Source: Bacillota bacterium | GTDB lineage: Bacteria > Bacillota > Clostridia > UBA1381 | DNA length: 27,735 nt | Direction: 5' to 3' | Assembly (NCBI GenBank): GCA_021203665.1 | Contig: JAJQAT010000143.1 | Location: 1 to 27,735 of the forward strand | In this document: positions 13,774 to 21,427 of the stretch, in pieces | Layout of the letters: each line of letters begins with the position of its first letter | Numbering within the stretch: position 1 is the first letter of the stretch | Notes under the pieces: generated by a model | What the model was told of the DNA's origin: nothing | The model's input: only the letters and a program-made list of their open reading frames with translations | Databases searched by the model: none | Made by a program: the position numbers and the translations under genes

Positions 13774-14759
13774 CCGAGCAATTATCTGATGAGGAAAAAA
13801 TGAAACGGCTCGCGGCTAAAATGCGCGAGGCGGAATATAAAGGTCTGTCCGATGCGGAAATACGCGAAAGAGAGCGGCAAAAGGCGGAGCGAACGCAGCG
13901 GAATATCGGGATATTGGACGACACCTTGAATATTTTAAAAGCCGGCGGCTATCAAAGGGACGGGCAAGAGGTACGCCTGCGTTTGTCGCCCGAGAAAATG
14001 CGGCAAATACAGGTGTTTTTACCGAGCGATATTGATAGCTTGAGGGACTCTGCAAAAGCAAGTGAAAACCAAGCGCACGGCAGCAGCTGTATTTTCGGCT
14101 GTGAGAATATCGACACTCTTGCGCTTGCCGAGAAAAGGTATCGGGATTTAAAGGCGCAGGGAATATCCGAACCGAAAATCCTTGTTCTGAATATGGCAAG
14201 CTCGACACGTCCGGGCGGGCGCGTCCGCGACGGAGCCGCCGCTCAGGAGGAGGAGCTTTGCCGCAGGACGTCGCTTCTGCTGTCGCTCGAAAGTGAGGAG
14301 GCGAAAAGCTATTACGAATACAACACCGCGCTCAAAACGCATATGGCATCCGACGCGGTTATGATGTCGGCAAATGTGGAGGTAATAAAGGATTCCGCGT
14401 CGGAGCTTTTAAACGAACCCTTTGAAATTGCCGTGATGAGCTGCGCCGCGCCTATGGTGCGGCTCGGACTTGAGGGAATGAGCGGGGACGAATACAGGGA
14501 TATGCTCTACAAGCGCATTTGCGGTATGCTGCTTGTTGCCGCGGCGCAGGGCTATCGACACTTGATTTTGGGCGCGTTCGGCTGCGGTGTGTTCGGTAAT
14601 GACGCGGCGGTGGTTTCCGATTTGTTTTACCGCGCGTTTCGTGAGCTTTCCGATAGAGGACATATGTTTGACAGCGTCGATTTCGCTGTTCTTTGCCGCG
14701 CGGATAACGACCGCAATTACAGAGAATTTTGCAGAAGCTTTTCCTGCGAACAAAAATAA
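13770..14759 (+). CDS. TIGR02452 family PARG-like macrodomain protein (putative ADP-ribosyl hydrolase)
   Basis: A 329-residue protein of the TIGR02452/DUF2263 group, related to microbial poly(ADP-ribose) glycohydrolases. The first 50 residues are a charged helix. The catalytic macrodomain shows KILVLNMASSTRPGGRVRDG followed by AAAQEEELCRRTSLLLSL, the equivalent of the GGG-x6-8-QEE PARG signature with acidic E160 and E161. The third Gly is Arg here (R151). Further macrodomain landmarks are FEIAVMSCAAP and LILGAFGCGVFGNDAA. The start ATG overlaps the preceding sirtuin stop. Such enzymes remove ADP-ribose, so this gene is the likely eraser for marks written by the two sirtuin-like proteins. Whether the Gly-to-Arg change alters activity cannot be judged here. 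Confidence 0.85.
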   Translation: MTEQLSDEEKMKRLAAKMREAEYKGLSDAEIRERERQKAERTQRNIGILDDTLNILKAGGYQRDGQEVRLRLSPEKMRQIQVFLPSDIDSLRDSAKASENQAHGSSCIFGCENIDTLALAEKRYRDLKAQGISEPKILVLNMASSTRPGGRVRDGAAAQEEELCRRTSLLLSLESEEAKSYYEYNTALKTHMASDAVMMSANVEVIKDSASELLNEPFEIAVMSCAAPMVRLGLEGMSGDEYRDMLYKRICGMLLVAAAQGYRHLILGAFGCGVFGNDAAVVSDLFYRAFRELSDRGHMFDSVDFAVLCRADNDRNYREFCRSFSCEQK

Positions 14760-14789
14760 ATTCAGCAAGCAATAAGAGGAGAAATGAAT

Positions 14790-16586
14790 ATGTTTCATAT
14801 TTTCGGGAATATGAAAACCAAGGACAGGTGGCTGGCGTTTTTATGTCTGCTTCTTGTCTGCGGACAGGTGTATTTTGATTTGCGTCTGCCGGACTATACG
14901 GCGAAAATAACGGTTTTGATTAGCAGTGAGGTCACGGAGCTTTCACAGTATTTTTCCGCCGGCGGACAAATGCTCGCCTGCGCCGTATGCAGTGCGGTTT
15001 TAACGGTTATAGTCGGTTATCTTGCCGCGATGATTGCGGCGGACTTTTCGTTTGATGTCCGCGCGAAGCTGTTTGATAAGGTTACGTCAATGGGAAGCGG
15101 TGAGATTAAGAAATTTTCAACCGCGAGCCTTATCACGCGCACAACAAACGATATTACACAGGTGCAAATGATAATAGCAATGGGACTTCAAATGATGCTC
15201 CGCGCGCCTATTATGGCGATATGGGCGATAATCAAAATACTCGGCAAAAGCTGGCAGCTATCGGCGGTTGTTGCGGCGGCGGTAGTAATAATCGTTGGCG
15301 CTATGATTACGCTTCTCGGCATTATGATTCCGAAGTTCCGCATTGTGCAAAAGCAAATTGACGATGTAAACCGAATTACGGACGAAAATTTAAGCGGTAT
15401 CCGCGTTGTACGCGCGTTTAACGCGGAGGAATATCAGGAGAACAAATTTGAAACGGCGAATAACGCTCTTATGGGGACACAGCTTTTCACAGGCAGAGGT
15501 ATGGCGTTTTTAGCGCCTATTATGATGTTCGTTCAAAGCTGCGTTTCGGTCGGGATTTACTATGTCGGCGCACTGCTTATAAACGCGATTAATGTACCGC
15601 TCGGCGGCACAATAGCCGAGATTATGACCTCCGTTGCGGCACGTTCGGAAATGCTCGGCGAGGTTGTTTCGTTCAGCTCCTACGCGCTCTATGTCATTAT
15701 GTCGTTTGTAATGCTTCTGATGATATTTATGCTTCTCCCGCGCGCACAGGTATCGGCTAACCGTATAAATGAGGTTATCGACTGTGACATCGCAGTAAAG
15801 GAGGGCAAGGAAACTTCATCAAAGGAAAGCGGAAGTATTGAATTTAAGAACGTGTCGTTCCGCTATCCCGATGCGTCGGAGGACTGCCTAAAGCATATTT
15901 CATTTACCGCCCAAAAGGGCGAAACAGTCGCATTTATCGGCGCGACAGGTTCAGGTAAATCAACGCTTGTCGGTCTTGCCGCAAGGCTTTATGATGCCAC
16001 GGAGGGCGCTGTTATGCTTGACGGAAAGGATATTTCAAAGTACAGCTTTGAAGCGCTGTATGAAAAGATAGGCTATATCCCGCAGAAAGCGACACTGTTT
16101 GCCGACAGCGTAAAGGGCAATATAACCTTCGGCAAAAGCGGGCATAAAATGACCGATGCGGACGTAGAAAGCGCGCTCGACACCGCGCAGGCGGCGGACT
16201 TTGTTCACGCTATGGAGGACGGTGCGGAGAGCCGGATTTCTCAAAGCGGTTCCAACGTGTCGGGCGGTCAAAAGCAGCGGCTTGCAATCGCGAGAGCTGT
16301 CTCGAGAAAACCGGAAATCTTGATTTTCTACGATTCGTTCTCGGCGCTCGACTATAAGACCGACCGAATTTTAAGACAGCGCATAAAAACGGATTTGGCG
16401 GGCACGACCTGTTTAATCGTGGCGCAGAGAATAGGCACCATTCGCCACGCGGACAGAATTGTGGTGCTTGACAACGGCGCGGTCGCGGGAATAGGAACGC
16501 ACGATGAGCTTATGAAAACCTGCAGCGTATATCGTCAAATTGCCCTGTCGCAGTTGTCGGAATCCGAACTTGCGGCGAACGCGTAA
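14790..16586 (+). CDS. ABC exporter half-transporter, degenerate ATP site
   Basis: A type I exporter of 598 residues: six predicted membrane helices in the first 320, then a nucleotide-binding domain. Walker A is GATGSGKST (384-392), the Q-loop is IGYIPQKATLF and the signature is VSGGQ (490-494). Walker B reads ILIFYDSFSALD, where the usual magnesium-binding Asp is Tyr (Y514, codon TAC) and the catalytic Glu position is Asp. The H-loop His is Gln (VAQRIGTI). It is therefore the degenerate half of a heterodimer with the next gene, as in BmrCD/LmrCD-type pairs, but the Tyr goes beyond the usual Glu-to-Asp change. Two ATGs lie 6 bases apart; the second, with GAGGAG 8 bases upstream, was chosen. 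The substrate is unknown; drug or lipid-like export is usual for the family. Confidence 0.87.
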   Translation: MFHIFGNMKTKDRWLAFLCLLLVCGQVYFDLRLPDYTAKITVLISSEVTELSQYFSAGGQMLACAVCSAVLTVIVGYLAAMIAADFSFDVRAKLFDKVTSMGSGEIKKFSTASLITRTTNDITQVQMIIAMGLQMMLRAPIMAIWAIIKILGKSWQLSAVVAAAVVIIVGAMITLLGIMIPKFRIVQKQIDDVNRITDENLSGIRVVRAFNAEEYQENKFETANNALMGTQLFTGRGMAFLAPIMMFVQSCVSVGIYYVGALLINAINVPLGGTIAEIMTSVAARSEMLGEVVSFSSYALYVIMSFVMLLMIFMLLPRAQVSANRINEVIDCDIAVKEGKETSSKESGSIEFKNVSFRYPDASEDCLKHISFTAQKGETVAFIGATGSGKSTLVGLAARLYDATEGAVMLDGKDISKYSFEALYEKIGYIPQKATLFADSVKGNITFGKSGHKMTDADVESALDTAQAADFVHAMEDGAESRISQSGSNVSGGQKQRLAIARAVSRKPEILIFYDSFSALDYKTDRILRQRIKTDLAGTTCLIVAQRIGTIRHADRIVVLDNGAVAGIGTHDELMKTCSVYRQIALSQLSESELAANA

Positions 16587-16601
16587 AGGAGGTTTTATAT
16601 T

Positions 16602-18629
16602 ATGGCAGAAACAAACAACAGACCGTCCGCGCCTATGAGGAGAGGCCCTATGGGCAGAGGAATGGGAGCGGGCGAAAAAGCAAAGGACACCAAGGGCGCG
16701 CTAACAAAGCTCATTTCCTATTGCAGAAATCAGGCGGGAATTATTGTTTTCGCGTTGGTGCTTGCCGCTGTCGGCGCGGTATTTACGATAGTGGGTCCAA
16801 ATCAGATAAGCCGCTTGACCGACTATATTTATGACGGACTTTCGGGCGGCGCGTCGTCCGCGGAAATCACGGCGGATATACAAGATCAAATAGCGAACGG
16901 TGATATTGATATTTCCGATTACCTGCCGGAGGGCGAGGATTTATCCGAGCTTGACCTCACGGACACAGATAACGAGCTTACCCAAGAGATAATCGCAAAC
17001 GTCACATTAAGCGATGAATATCAAGCCGCGCACGAGAATGACGGAATAGATATGAGCGGAATTTTAAGCGTTGCGGCATTGCTCGTCTGTATTTACCTCG
17101 CGAGCGCGCTGTGCAATTTCGTTCAGCACTACATTATGCAGACCGTGACGCAGAGAACCGCAAAACGGCTTCGAGGGGATATTTACACGAAAATAAACCG
17201 ACTGCCGCTTAAATACTTTTCCGGCAATGCCGCGGGTGATGTCCTGTCGAGAATGACAAACGATGTAGATATGATAGGTCAGGCTATGGCGAACAGCGTT
17301 TCTAACCTTGTAACGGCTTGCGCGCAGTTTGTCGGCTGTCTGATTATGATGTACTGCACAAACTGGATTATGGCCACGACAACGGTCGTCGCGACGCTTA
17401 TCGGACTTGTTCTTATGGTGCTTATCATGAGCCGCTCACAGAAATATTTTAGGGCAAGACAGGAAAGCCTCGGCGAGCTGAACGGTTACATTGAGGAAAT
17501 GTACGCCGGTCATGACGTTATCCGTATTTTGAACGCGGAGGACGAGGTAAAGGGCAAATTCTCCGGTATGAATCACGCGGTTAAAAACGCGAACTTCCGC
17601 TCGCAATTCCTGTCGGGACTTATGCAGCCGCTTATGGCGTTTATCGGCAATCTCGGCTATGTTGCGGTCTGTGTTGTCGGCGCGGCGCTTATCCTGAACG
17701 GTCAGATTACGTTCGGCGTAATCACGGCGTTCTTGATTTACACCCGCCTGTTTGAGTCGCCGCTTCGCCAGATTTCGCAGGCAATGACGCAGGTGCAGTC
17801 ATGCGCGGCGGCATCGGAGCGCGTATTTGAATTTTTGTCGGAGGAGGAAATGGAAAACGAATCCGCAAAGACAAAACGCATAAAAAGAACACGCGGCGAG
17901 GTTGAGTTTAGAAATGTAAAATTCGCGTATCCGAGCGCACCGGAAAAGGAGATTATTCACAATTTCAGCGTAAAGGTAAAACCGGGACAAAAGGCGGCGA
18001 TTGTAGGTCCCACGGGCGCGGGCAAGACAACCATGGTAAATCTCTTAATGCGCTTTTTCGAGCCTACAGGCGGGCAAATTTTAATCGACGGTGTTCCGAC
18101 TGAGGATATACCCCGCAGCAACGTACACAGTCAATTCGGAATGGTATTGCAGGACACTTGGCTGTTTGAGGGAACTGTGCGGGAAAATCTGCTTTACAAT
18201 ACCGAAAATGTTTCGGAGGAGCGTATGATTGAAGCGTGCAAGGCGTGCGGAATACATAACTTTATACGCGCGCTGCCGCACGGCTATGACACCGTCTTAA
18301 GCGACAATACCGCCATATCCGCCGGTCAAAAGCAGCTTATGACGATTGCCCGCGCGATGATACAAAACAGTCCTATGCTGATATTGGACGAGGCGACCTC
18401 AAGCGTTGACACAAACACCGAAATGCTCACTCAGCAGGCAATGGATTCTCTGATGAGCGGACGCACAAGCTTCGTGATAGCGCACCGTCTATCGACAATA
18501 AAGAATGCCGACCTCATTCTTGTAATGCGCGGCGGCGATATTGTCGAGCAGGGCAGCCACGAAGAGCTGTTAAGGAAAAACGGCTTTTACGCGGAGCTCT
18601 ATAACAGTCAGTTTGAACAGGTATCGTAA
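16602..18629 (+). CDS. ABC exporter half-transporter, catalytic subunit
   Basis: A 675-residue type I exporter half. After a Pro/Arg/Gly-rich N-terminus (RRGPMGRGMGAGEKAKDT) the membrane domain begins with a hydrophobic helix at about residues 45-65. An acidic insertion of some 70 residues (about 80-150, with ISDYLPEGEDLSELDLTDTD) probably forms an outside loop before the second helix. The nucleotide-binding domain is complete: Walker A GPTGAGKTT (469-477), signature ISAGQ (572-576), Walker B MLILDEATSSVD with the catalytic Glu (E597), and the H-loop in IAHRLSTI. It pairs with the preceding degenerate half; GGAGG lies between them and the gap is 15 bases. The cluster position suggests it exports a product or toxin linked to the redox/ADP-ribosylation genes, but it may be an unrelated downstream passenger. 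Confidence 0.9.
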   Translation: MAETNNRPSAPMRRGPMGRGMGAGEKAKDTKGALTKLISYCRNQAGIIVFALVLAAVGAVFTIVGPNQISRLTDYIYDGLSGGASSAEITADIQDQIANGDIDISDYLPEGEDLSELDLTDTDNELTQEIIANVTLSDEYQAAHENDGIDMSGILSVAALLVCIYLASALCNFVQHYIMQTVTQRTAKRLRGDIYTKINRLPLKYFSGNAAGDVLSRMTNDVDMIGQAMANSVSNLVTACAQFVGCLIMMYCTNWIMATTTVVATLIGLVLMVLIMSRSQKYFRARQESLGELNGYIEEMYAGHDVIRILNAEDEVKGKFSGMNHAVKNANFRSQFLSGLMQPLMAFIGNLGYVAVCVVGAALILNGQITFGVITAFLIYTRLFESPLRQISQAMTQVQSCAAASERVFEFLSEEEMENESAKTKRIKRTRGEVEFRNVKFAYPSAPEKEIIHNFSVKVKPGQKAAIVGPTGAGKTTMVNLLMRFFEPTGGQILIDGVPTEDIPRSNVHSQFGMVLQDTWLFEGTVRENLLYNTENVSEERMIEACKACGIHNFIRALPHGYDTVLSDNTAISAGQKQLMTIARAMIQNSPMLILDEATSSVDTNTEMLTQQAMDSLMSGRTSFVIAHRLSTIKNADLILVMRGGDIVEQGSHEELLRKNGFYAELYNSQFEQVS

Positions 18630-18631
18630 TT

Positions 18632-19348
18632 ATGGGAACAATAAAAGCAATTCGGGAACGATTCAACGGATTTACGCAAAATCAGCTAAAGGTCATTGCC
18701 GCAATTCTTATGACGGCTGACCATATAGGCGCCGAGCTGTTTCCCGAGCTTGATATTTTGCGGATAATCGGGAGGCTTTCCCTTCCGATTTTCGCGTTCT
18801 TTATATATGAGGGATGCAAATATACGCACAGCAAGCCGAAATATCTCGCGCGGATTTTCGTTCTCGGACTTCTTTGTATGGCGGTATATTACATCTATGA
18901 TGGCAAAATATACGGAAATATTTTGATAACAATGTCGCTTTCGATATGCGTAATCTATGCCTTGCAATTTTTCAAATCGCAAATTCACGGCGGCAATCGA
19001 ATATTCGGTGCGGCTGTCGCCGCAGGCTGTATTTGCGGCGCGGGTATCGTCTGCCGGATCATTCACATAGATTACGGATTTTGCGGCGTGCTTCTTCCGG
19101 CATTCGCTGAAATTTTTGGCGGATATTCAAGCCGGAATAAGCATATGCCCCTTTTGGGTTTTTCGATAGGTCTGCTTTTGTTGTCGCGGCAATGGGGAGG
19201 GGATCAGTATATAAGCCTTTTATCCATCCCTCTGCTCGCGGCATACAACGGAGAACGCGGAAAACGTAAAATGAAATATTTCTTTTATTGGTTCTACCCC
19301 GTGCATTTAGCGGTTATAGGAGCGGTATCAATGATTATGGGACGATGA
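18632..19348 (+). CDS. TraX family membrane protein
   Basis: A 238-residue polytopic protein of the TraX family. The conserved N-terminus (NQLKVIAAILMTADHIGAEL) contains the TADHIG motif, followed by IIGRLSLPIFAFFIYEGCKY. The C-terminus has FYWFYPVHLAVIGAV, and about seven to eight hydrophobic helices lie in total. F-plasmid TraX N-acetylates pilin; chromosomal Firmicute homologues are common and are thought to be acyltransferases of unknown substrate. It starts 2 bases after the ABC gene's stop with only a weak AGG upstream, so translation probably depends on the upstream gene. It is the last gene of this run. Confidence 0.85.
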   Translation: MGTIKAIRERFNGFTQNQLKVIAAILMTADHIGAELFPELDILRIIGRLSLPIFAFFIYEGCKYTHSKPKYLARIFVLGLLCMAVYYIYDGKIYGNILITMSLSICVIYALQFFKSQIHGGNRIFGAAVAAGCICGAGIVCRIIHIDYGFCGVLLPAFAEIFGGYSSRNKHMPLLGFSIGLLLLSRQWGGDQYISLLSIPLLAAYNGERGKRKMKYFFYWFYPVHLAVIGAVSMIMGR

Positions 19349-19653
19349 TTAAATTTAGTGAAATGATAGACCCTTGTTTGGAATTATGAAATTATATTGC
19401 TTCGAGTGTACGAATCTCCGAGAGCATAGCTTTTATGCGGCTAAAACCGCTTTAAATGCTGGCAAATATAACCAAAAGGCGGCAATCCGAAACTTTCACG
19501 GATAGCCGCCCTTTTGGTATACAAATGTTTTAAACCGCCGTTCCTGTCCTTAATTTCCGTTACCGCCGCAATAAACGTGTGACAAAAGCTATCCCGAACC
19601 CTGATGGTTATATTAAAATCACCAAATATATCGAGCAAATCATTGAAATCATC
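19349..19653. other. Intergenic stretch with a strong hairpin; no convincing gene
   Basis: No recognisable gene. An 84-codon minus-strand frame (19695-19441) exists but has no family match or good ribosome site, and it crosses both the hairpin and the next operon's promoter. The hairpin at 19472-19517 is described separately. Confidence 0.5.
19472..19517. repeat. Strong interrupted hairpin
   Basis: CCAAAAGGCGGC pairs with GCCGCCCTTTTGG (one bulged C), with TCCG/CGGA pairing further in. There is no clear T run on either strand. It could be a REP-like repeat or a terminator acting after TraX. Confidence 0.5.
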
Positions 19654-19703
19654 TTGACAAAAATTTACCGACGTGATATAATGCTGATAAATCATATAGG
19701 ATT
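19654..19703 (+). promoter_or_regulatory. Consensus promoter and palindrome of the ThiF/rhodanese operon
   Basis: TTGACA, 17-bp spacer, TATAAT: a perfect consensus promoter. The expected start of transcription is followed by AATCATATAGGATT (19690-19703), which matches its own complement at 12 of 14 positions, a position suited to a repressor site. An AT/GG-rich segment (GATTAGTAGGTTAAAGG) follows. Confidence 0.75.
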
Positions 19704-19740
19704 AGTAGGTTAAAGGACGAGAAAAAAGGAGTTTTAACAA

Positions 19741-20499
19741 ATGGCATTTTCGGCTGAGGAGCTTGAACGCTATTCAAGACATATCATCCTAAAGGGCATG
19801 GGAGTTAAAGGGCAAAAGGCTCTTTTGTCATCAAGCGTTCTTGTAGTCGGTGCGGGAGGACTTGGCTCACCCGCAATTATGTATCTTGCCGCATCGGGTG
19901 TGGGACATATAGGTATAGCGGATTTTGATGAGGTTGCGCTTTCAAATTTGCAAAGGCAAATTATTCACAAAACGGACACAGTGGGATTTGCAAAGGTATT
20001 ATCGGCGAGGGCGGCTGTGAAAGCAATAAATCCGTCCGTAAAAACCGCTATATACGAAAACGGCGTAACTCCCGACAACATAGATGAAATAATAAGTAAA
20101 TATGATTTTATTATTGACGGCACGGACAGCTTTTCCGCGAAATTCTTGATAAACGATGCGTGTGTGCGGAACCGTAAGCCGTTCTGCTACGGAGGGATAA
20201 AAGAATTCAGCGGTCAGCTAATGACTTACGTTCCGGGCAAAAGTCCGTGTCTGGGATGTATTTTCGGCGATGTACCTCCCGACGATGGGTGTGAAAGCTG
20301 TTCGGCAGTCGGTGTAATAGGAACGCTTCCGGGAATTATAGGCTCACTGCAAGCGCTTGAAGCGCAAAAGTATATAATCGGAGCAGGAGAGCTGCTGACG
20401 GGACAAATGCTCATATTTGACGGCTTAAACGCAAGCTTCAGGAAAGTAAATTTTTCGGGTATAGAGCCGTGCCGCATATGCAAAAGTGCAGCCGAGTGA
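19741..20499 (+). CDS. ThiF/MoeB/HesA family E1-like adenylyltransferase
   Basis: A 252-residue E1-like enzyme that adenylates the C-terminal Gly-Gly of a small sulfur carrier (ThiS/MoaD type). Motifs: LERYSRHIILKGMGVKGQK, the ATP loop GAGGLGSP (37-44), ADFDEVALSNLQRQIIH, DGTDSFSAKFLINDAC, the zinc cysteines CLGC and CRIC, and SCSAVGVIGTLPG containing the likely catalytic Cys. AAAAAGGAG lies at good distance before the ATG. A rhodanese gene follows, as expected for delivering persulfide sulfur to the activated carrier. No ThiS/MoaD carrier gene is in the window, so whether the product is thiazole, molybdopterin or cysteine/methionine sulfur cannot be decided. The consensus promoter suggests strong expression under a repressor. 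Confidence 0.9.
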   Translation: MAFSAEELERYSRHIILKGMGVKGQKALLSSSVLVVGAGGLGSPAIMYLAASGVGHIGIADFDEVALSNLQRQIIHKTDTVGFAKVLSARAAVKAINPSVKTAIYENGVTPDNIDEIISKYDFIIDGTDSFSAKFLINDACVRNRKPFCYGGIKEFSGQLMTYVPGKSPCLGCIFGDVPPDDGCESCSAVGVIGTLPGIIGSLQALEAQKYIIGAGELLTGQMLIFDGLNASFRKVNFSGIEPCRICKSAAE

Positions 20500-20513
20500 G
20501 GAGAACATCACAT

Positions 20514-20837
20514 ATGCAAAGAATTATAGGTCTTGATGATATAAAAAATATAGATTTCAGAACCACACGGCTTGTGGATGTGCGTTCGCAAACAGTATAT
20601 TCATTTGGGAGTATACCCGGTGCAATAAACATTCCGGCAACCGAGATGCAGCGGCTTTATGAGCTGCCTAAGGACAAGAAAATATATGTGTTCTGCCAAA
20701 AGGGTGAAATCAGCGGCGACATCACGGAAATCCTGCTTGACGCGGGATATGATGCCTATGAATTAAAATGCGGATATTTAGGGTATTTAAAGGAATTATT
20801 AGAGGAAGAAGATAATATTAAAATCGAAAAGAGGTGA
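20514..20837 (+). CDS. Rhodanese-like sulfurtransferase domain protein
   Basis: A single rhodanese domain of 107 residues. TRLVDVRSQTVYSFGSIPGA (residues 18-37) is the substrate/anchor region, and KIYVFCQKGEISGDI carries the catalytic Cys61 in a CxxGxxS active-site loop. Then DAYELKCGYLGYL closes the fold. The start ATG follows GAGGAG by 9 bases; a more distal in-frame ATG lies inside the previous gene. Sulfur transferred from Cys61 would go to the carrier adenylated by the upstream ThiF-like enzyme. Its last codons (ending IEKR) abut an aminotransferase fragment, so the original C-terminus may have been altered by the rearrangement. Confidence 0.88.
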   Translation: MQRIIGLDDIKNIDFRTTRLVDVRSQTVYSFGSIPGAINIPATEMQRLYELPKDKKIYVFCQKGEISGDITEILLDAGYDAYELKCGYLGYLKELLEEEDNIKIEKR

Positions 20838-21094
20838 CCTGCGGAAGCACGGCGGCGATGATGACGGCCGCGAACCCGGGAGATAAGGTTATTGTTTTCT
20901 CGCCGTTTTATGAAAATTACGGCGCGGATACAATCCTGTCCGGCGCGGAGCCGATATATGTGCCGCTGTACCCGCCCGAATTTAACCTTAACGCCGACGA
21001 GGTTTACGAGCATATCGTGTACAAGCCGAGCGAGCATATATATTTTGCCTCGGTAAAGGAGAGGAAACAAATGAAAACACACATATTTAAATAA
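20834..21094 (+). pseudogene. Internal fragment of a class I/II aminotransferase
   Basis: The frame opens VTCGSTAAMMTAANPGDKVI, then VFSPFYENYGADTILSGAEP and IYVPLYPPEFNL. This is the PLP-phosphate-binding CGSTEA region and the large-domain core of class I/II (aspartate/kynurenine type) aminotransferases. Both ends are missing, including the PLP lysine region. After NADEV the homology stops and the frame continues as YEHIVYKPSEHIYFASVKER, which I do not recognise, then an AAAGGAG and a seven-codon start-stop (MKTHIFK). It looks like two successive deletion scars at the end of the ThiF operon. Confidence 0.7.
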
Positions 21095-21125
21095 CTCCAA
21101 ATCATTTGATTTAATGATAGATAAA

Positions 21126-21156
21126 GGTGATTCACTTAAAGGCGAATCATCTTTTT
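21126..21156 (+). terminator. Terminator after the ThiF/rhodanese operon
   Basis: GGTGATTC pairs with GAATCATC (one G-U), followed by five T residues. It lies 31 bases after the last short frame. Confidence 0.7.
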
Positions 21157-21237
21157 GATATATGTATATTAAAAAGTGATAACGGACTTGCCGCTGTTCA
21201 TATAGTATAACAGTAAATTCAGAAAGCGGGTGTTGAT

Positions 21238-21384
21238 ATGAATCAATATGAACAGGGGAAAAATATATGTAAAAGTGTTTTCAAGAGCGGCGGGAACACT
21301 ATATCCAAAAGCCAATTTACAAAAAAGTGGATTAAGCTTGTCAACAGCTTGGAAAAAAACAAGGGAACAGCCTGCGGCAAATGA
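21238..21384 (+). CDS. Small 48-residue protein upstream of the recombinase
   Basis: A short frame reading MNQYEQGKNICKSVFKSGGN, then TISKSQFTKKWIKLVNSLEK and NKGTACGK. It is basic, with a helix pattern in its second half (QFTKKWIKLVNSLEKNKG). The ribosome site (AAGCGGGTG) is moderate. It lies 43 bases before the large serine recombinase on the same strand. Similar small genes upstream of clostridial serine recombinases are known to me by pattern, and a recombination-accessory role is possible. I cannot name a family. Confidence 0.6.
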   Translation: MNQYEQGKNICKSVFKSGGNTISKSQFTKKWIKLVNSLEKNKGTACGK

Positions 21385-21427
21385 CAAATATCGAAATGTT
21401 TATCCTATCCTTAAGGAGATGTTTATA

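Noticed and set aside
19441..19695. 84-codon minus-strand frame between TraX and the ThiF operon
   Set aside because: No family match and no good ribosome site. It crosses the hairpin at 19472-19517 and overlaps the consensus promoter on the other strand.
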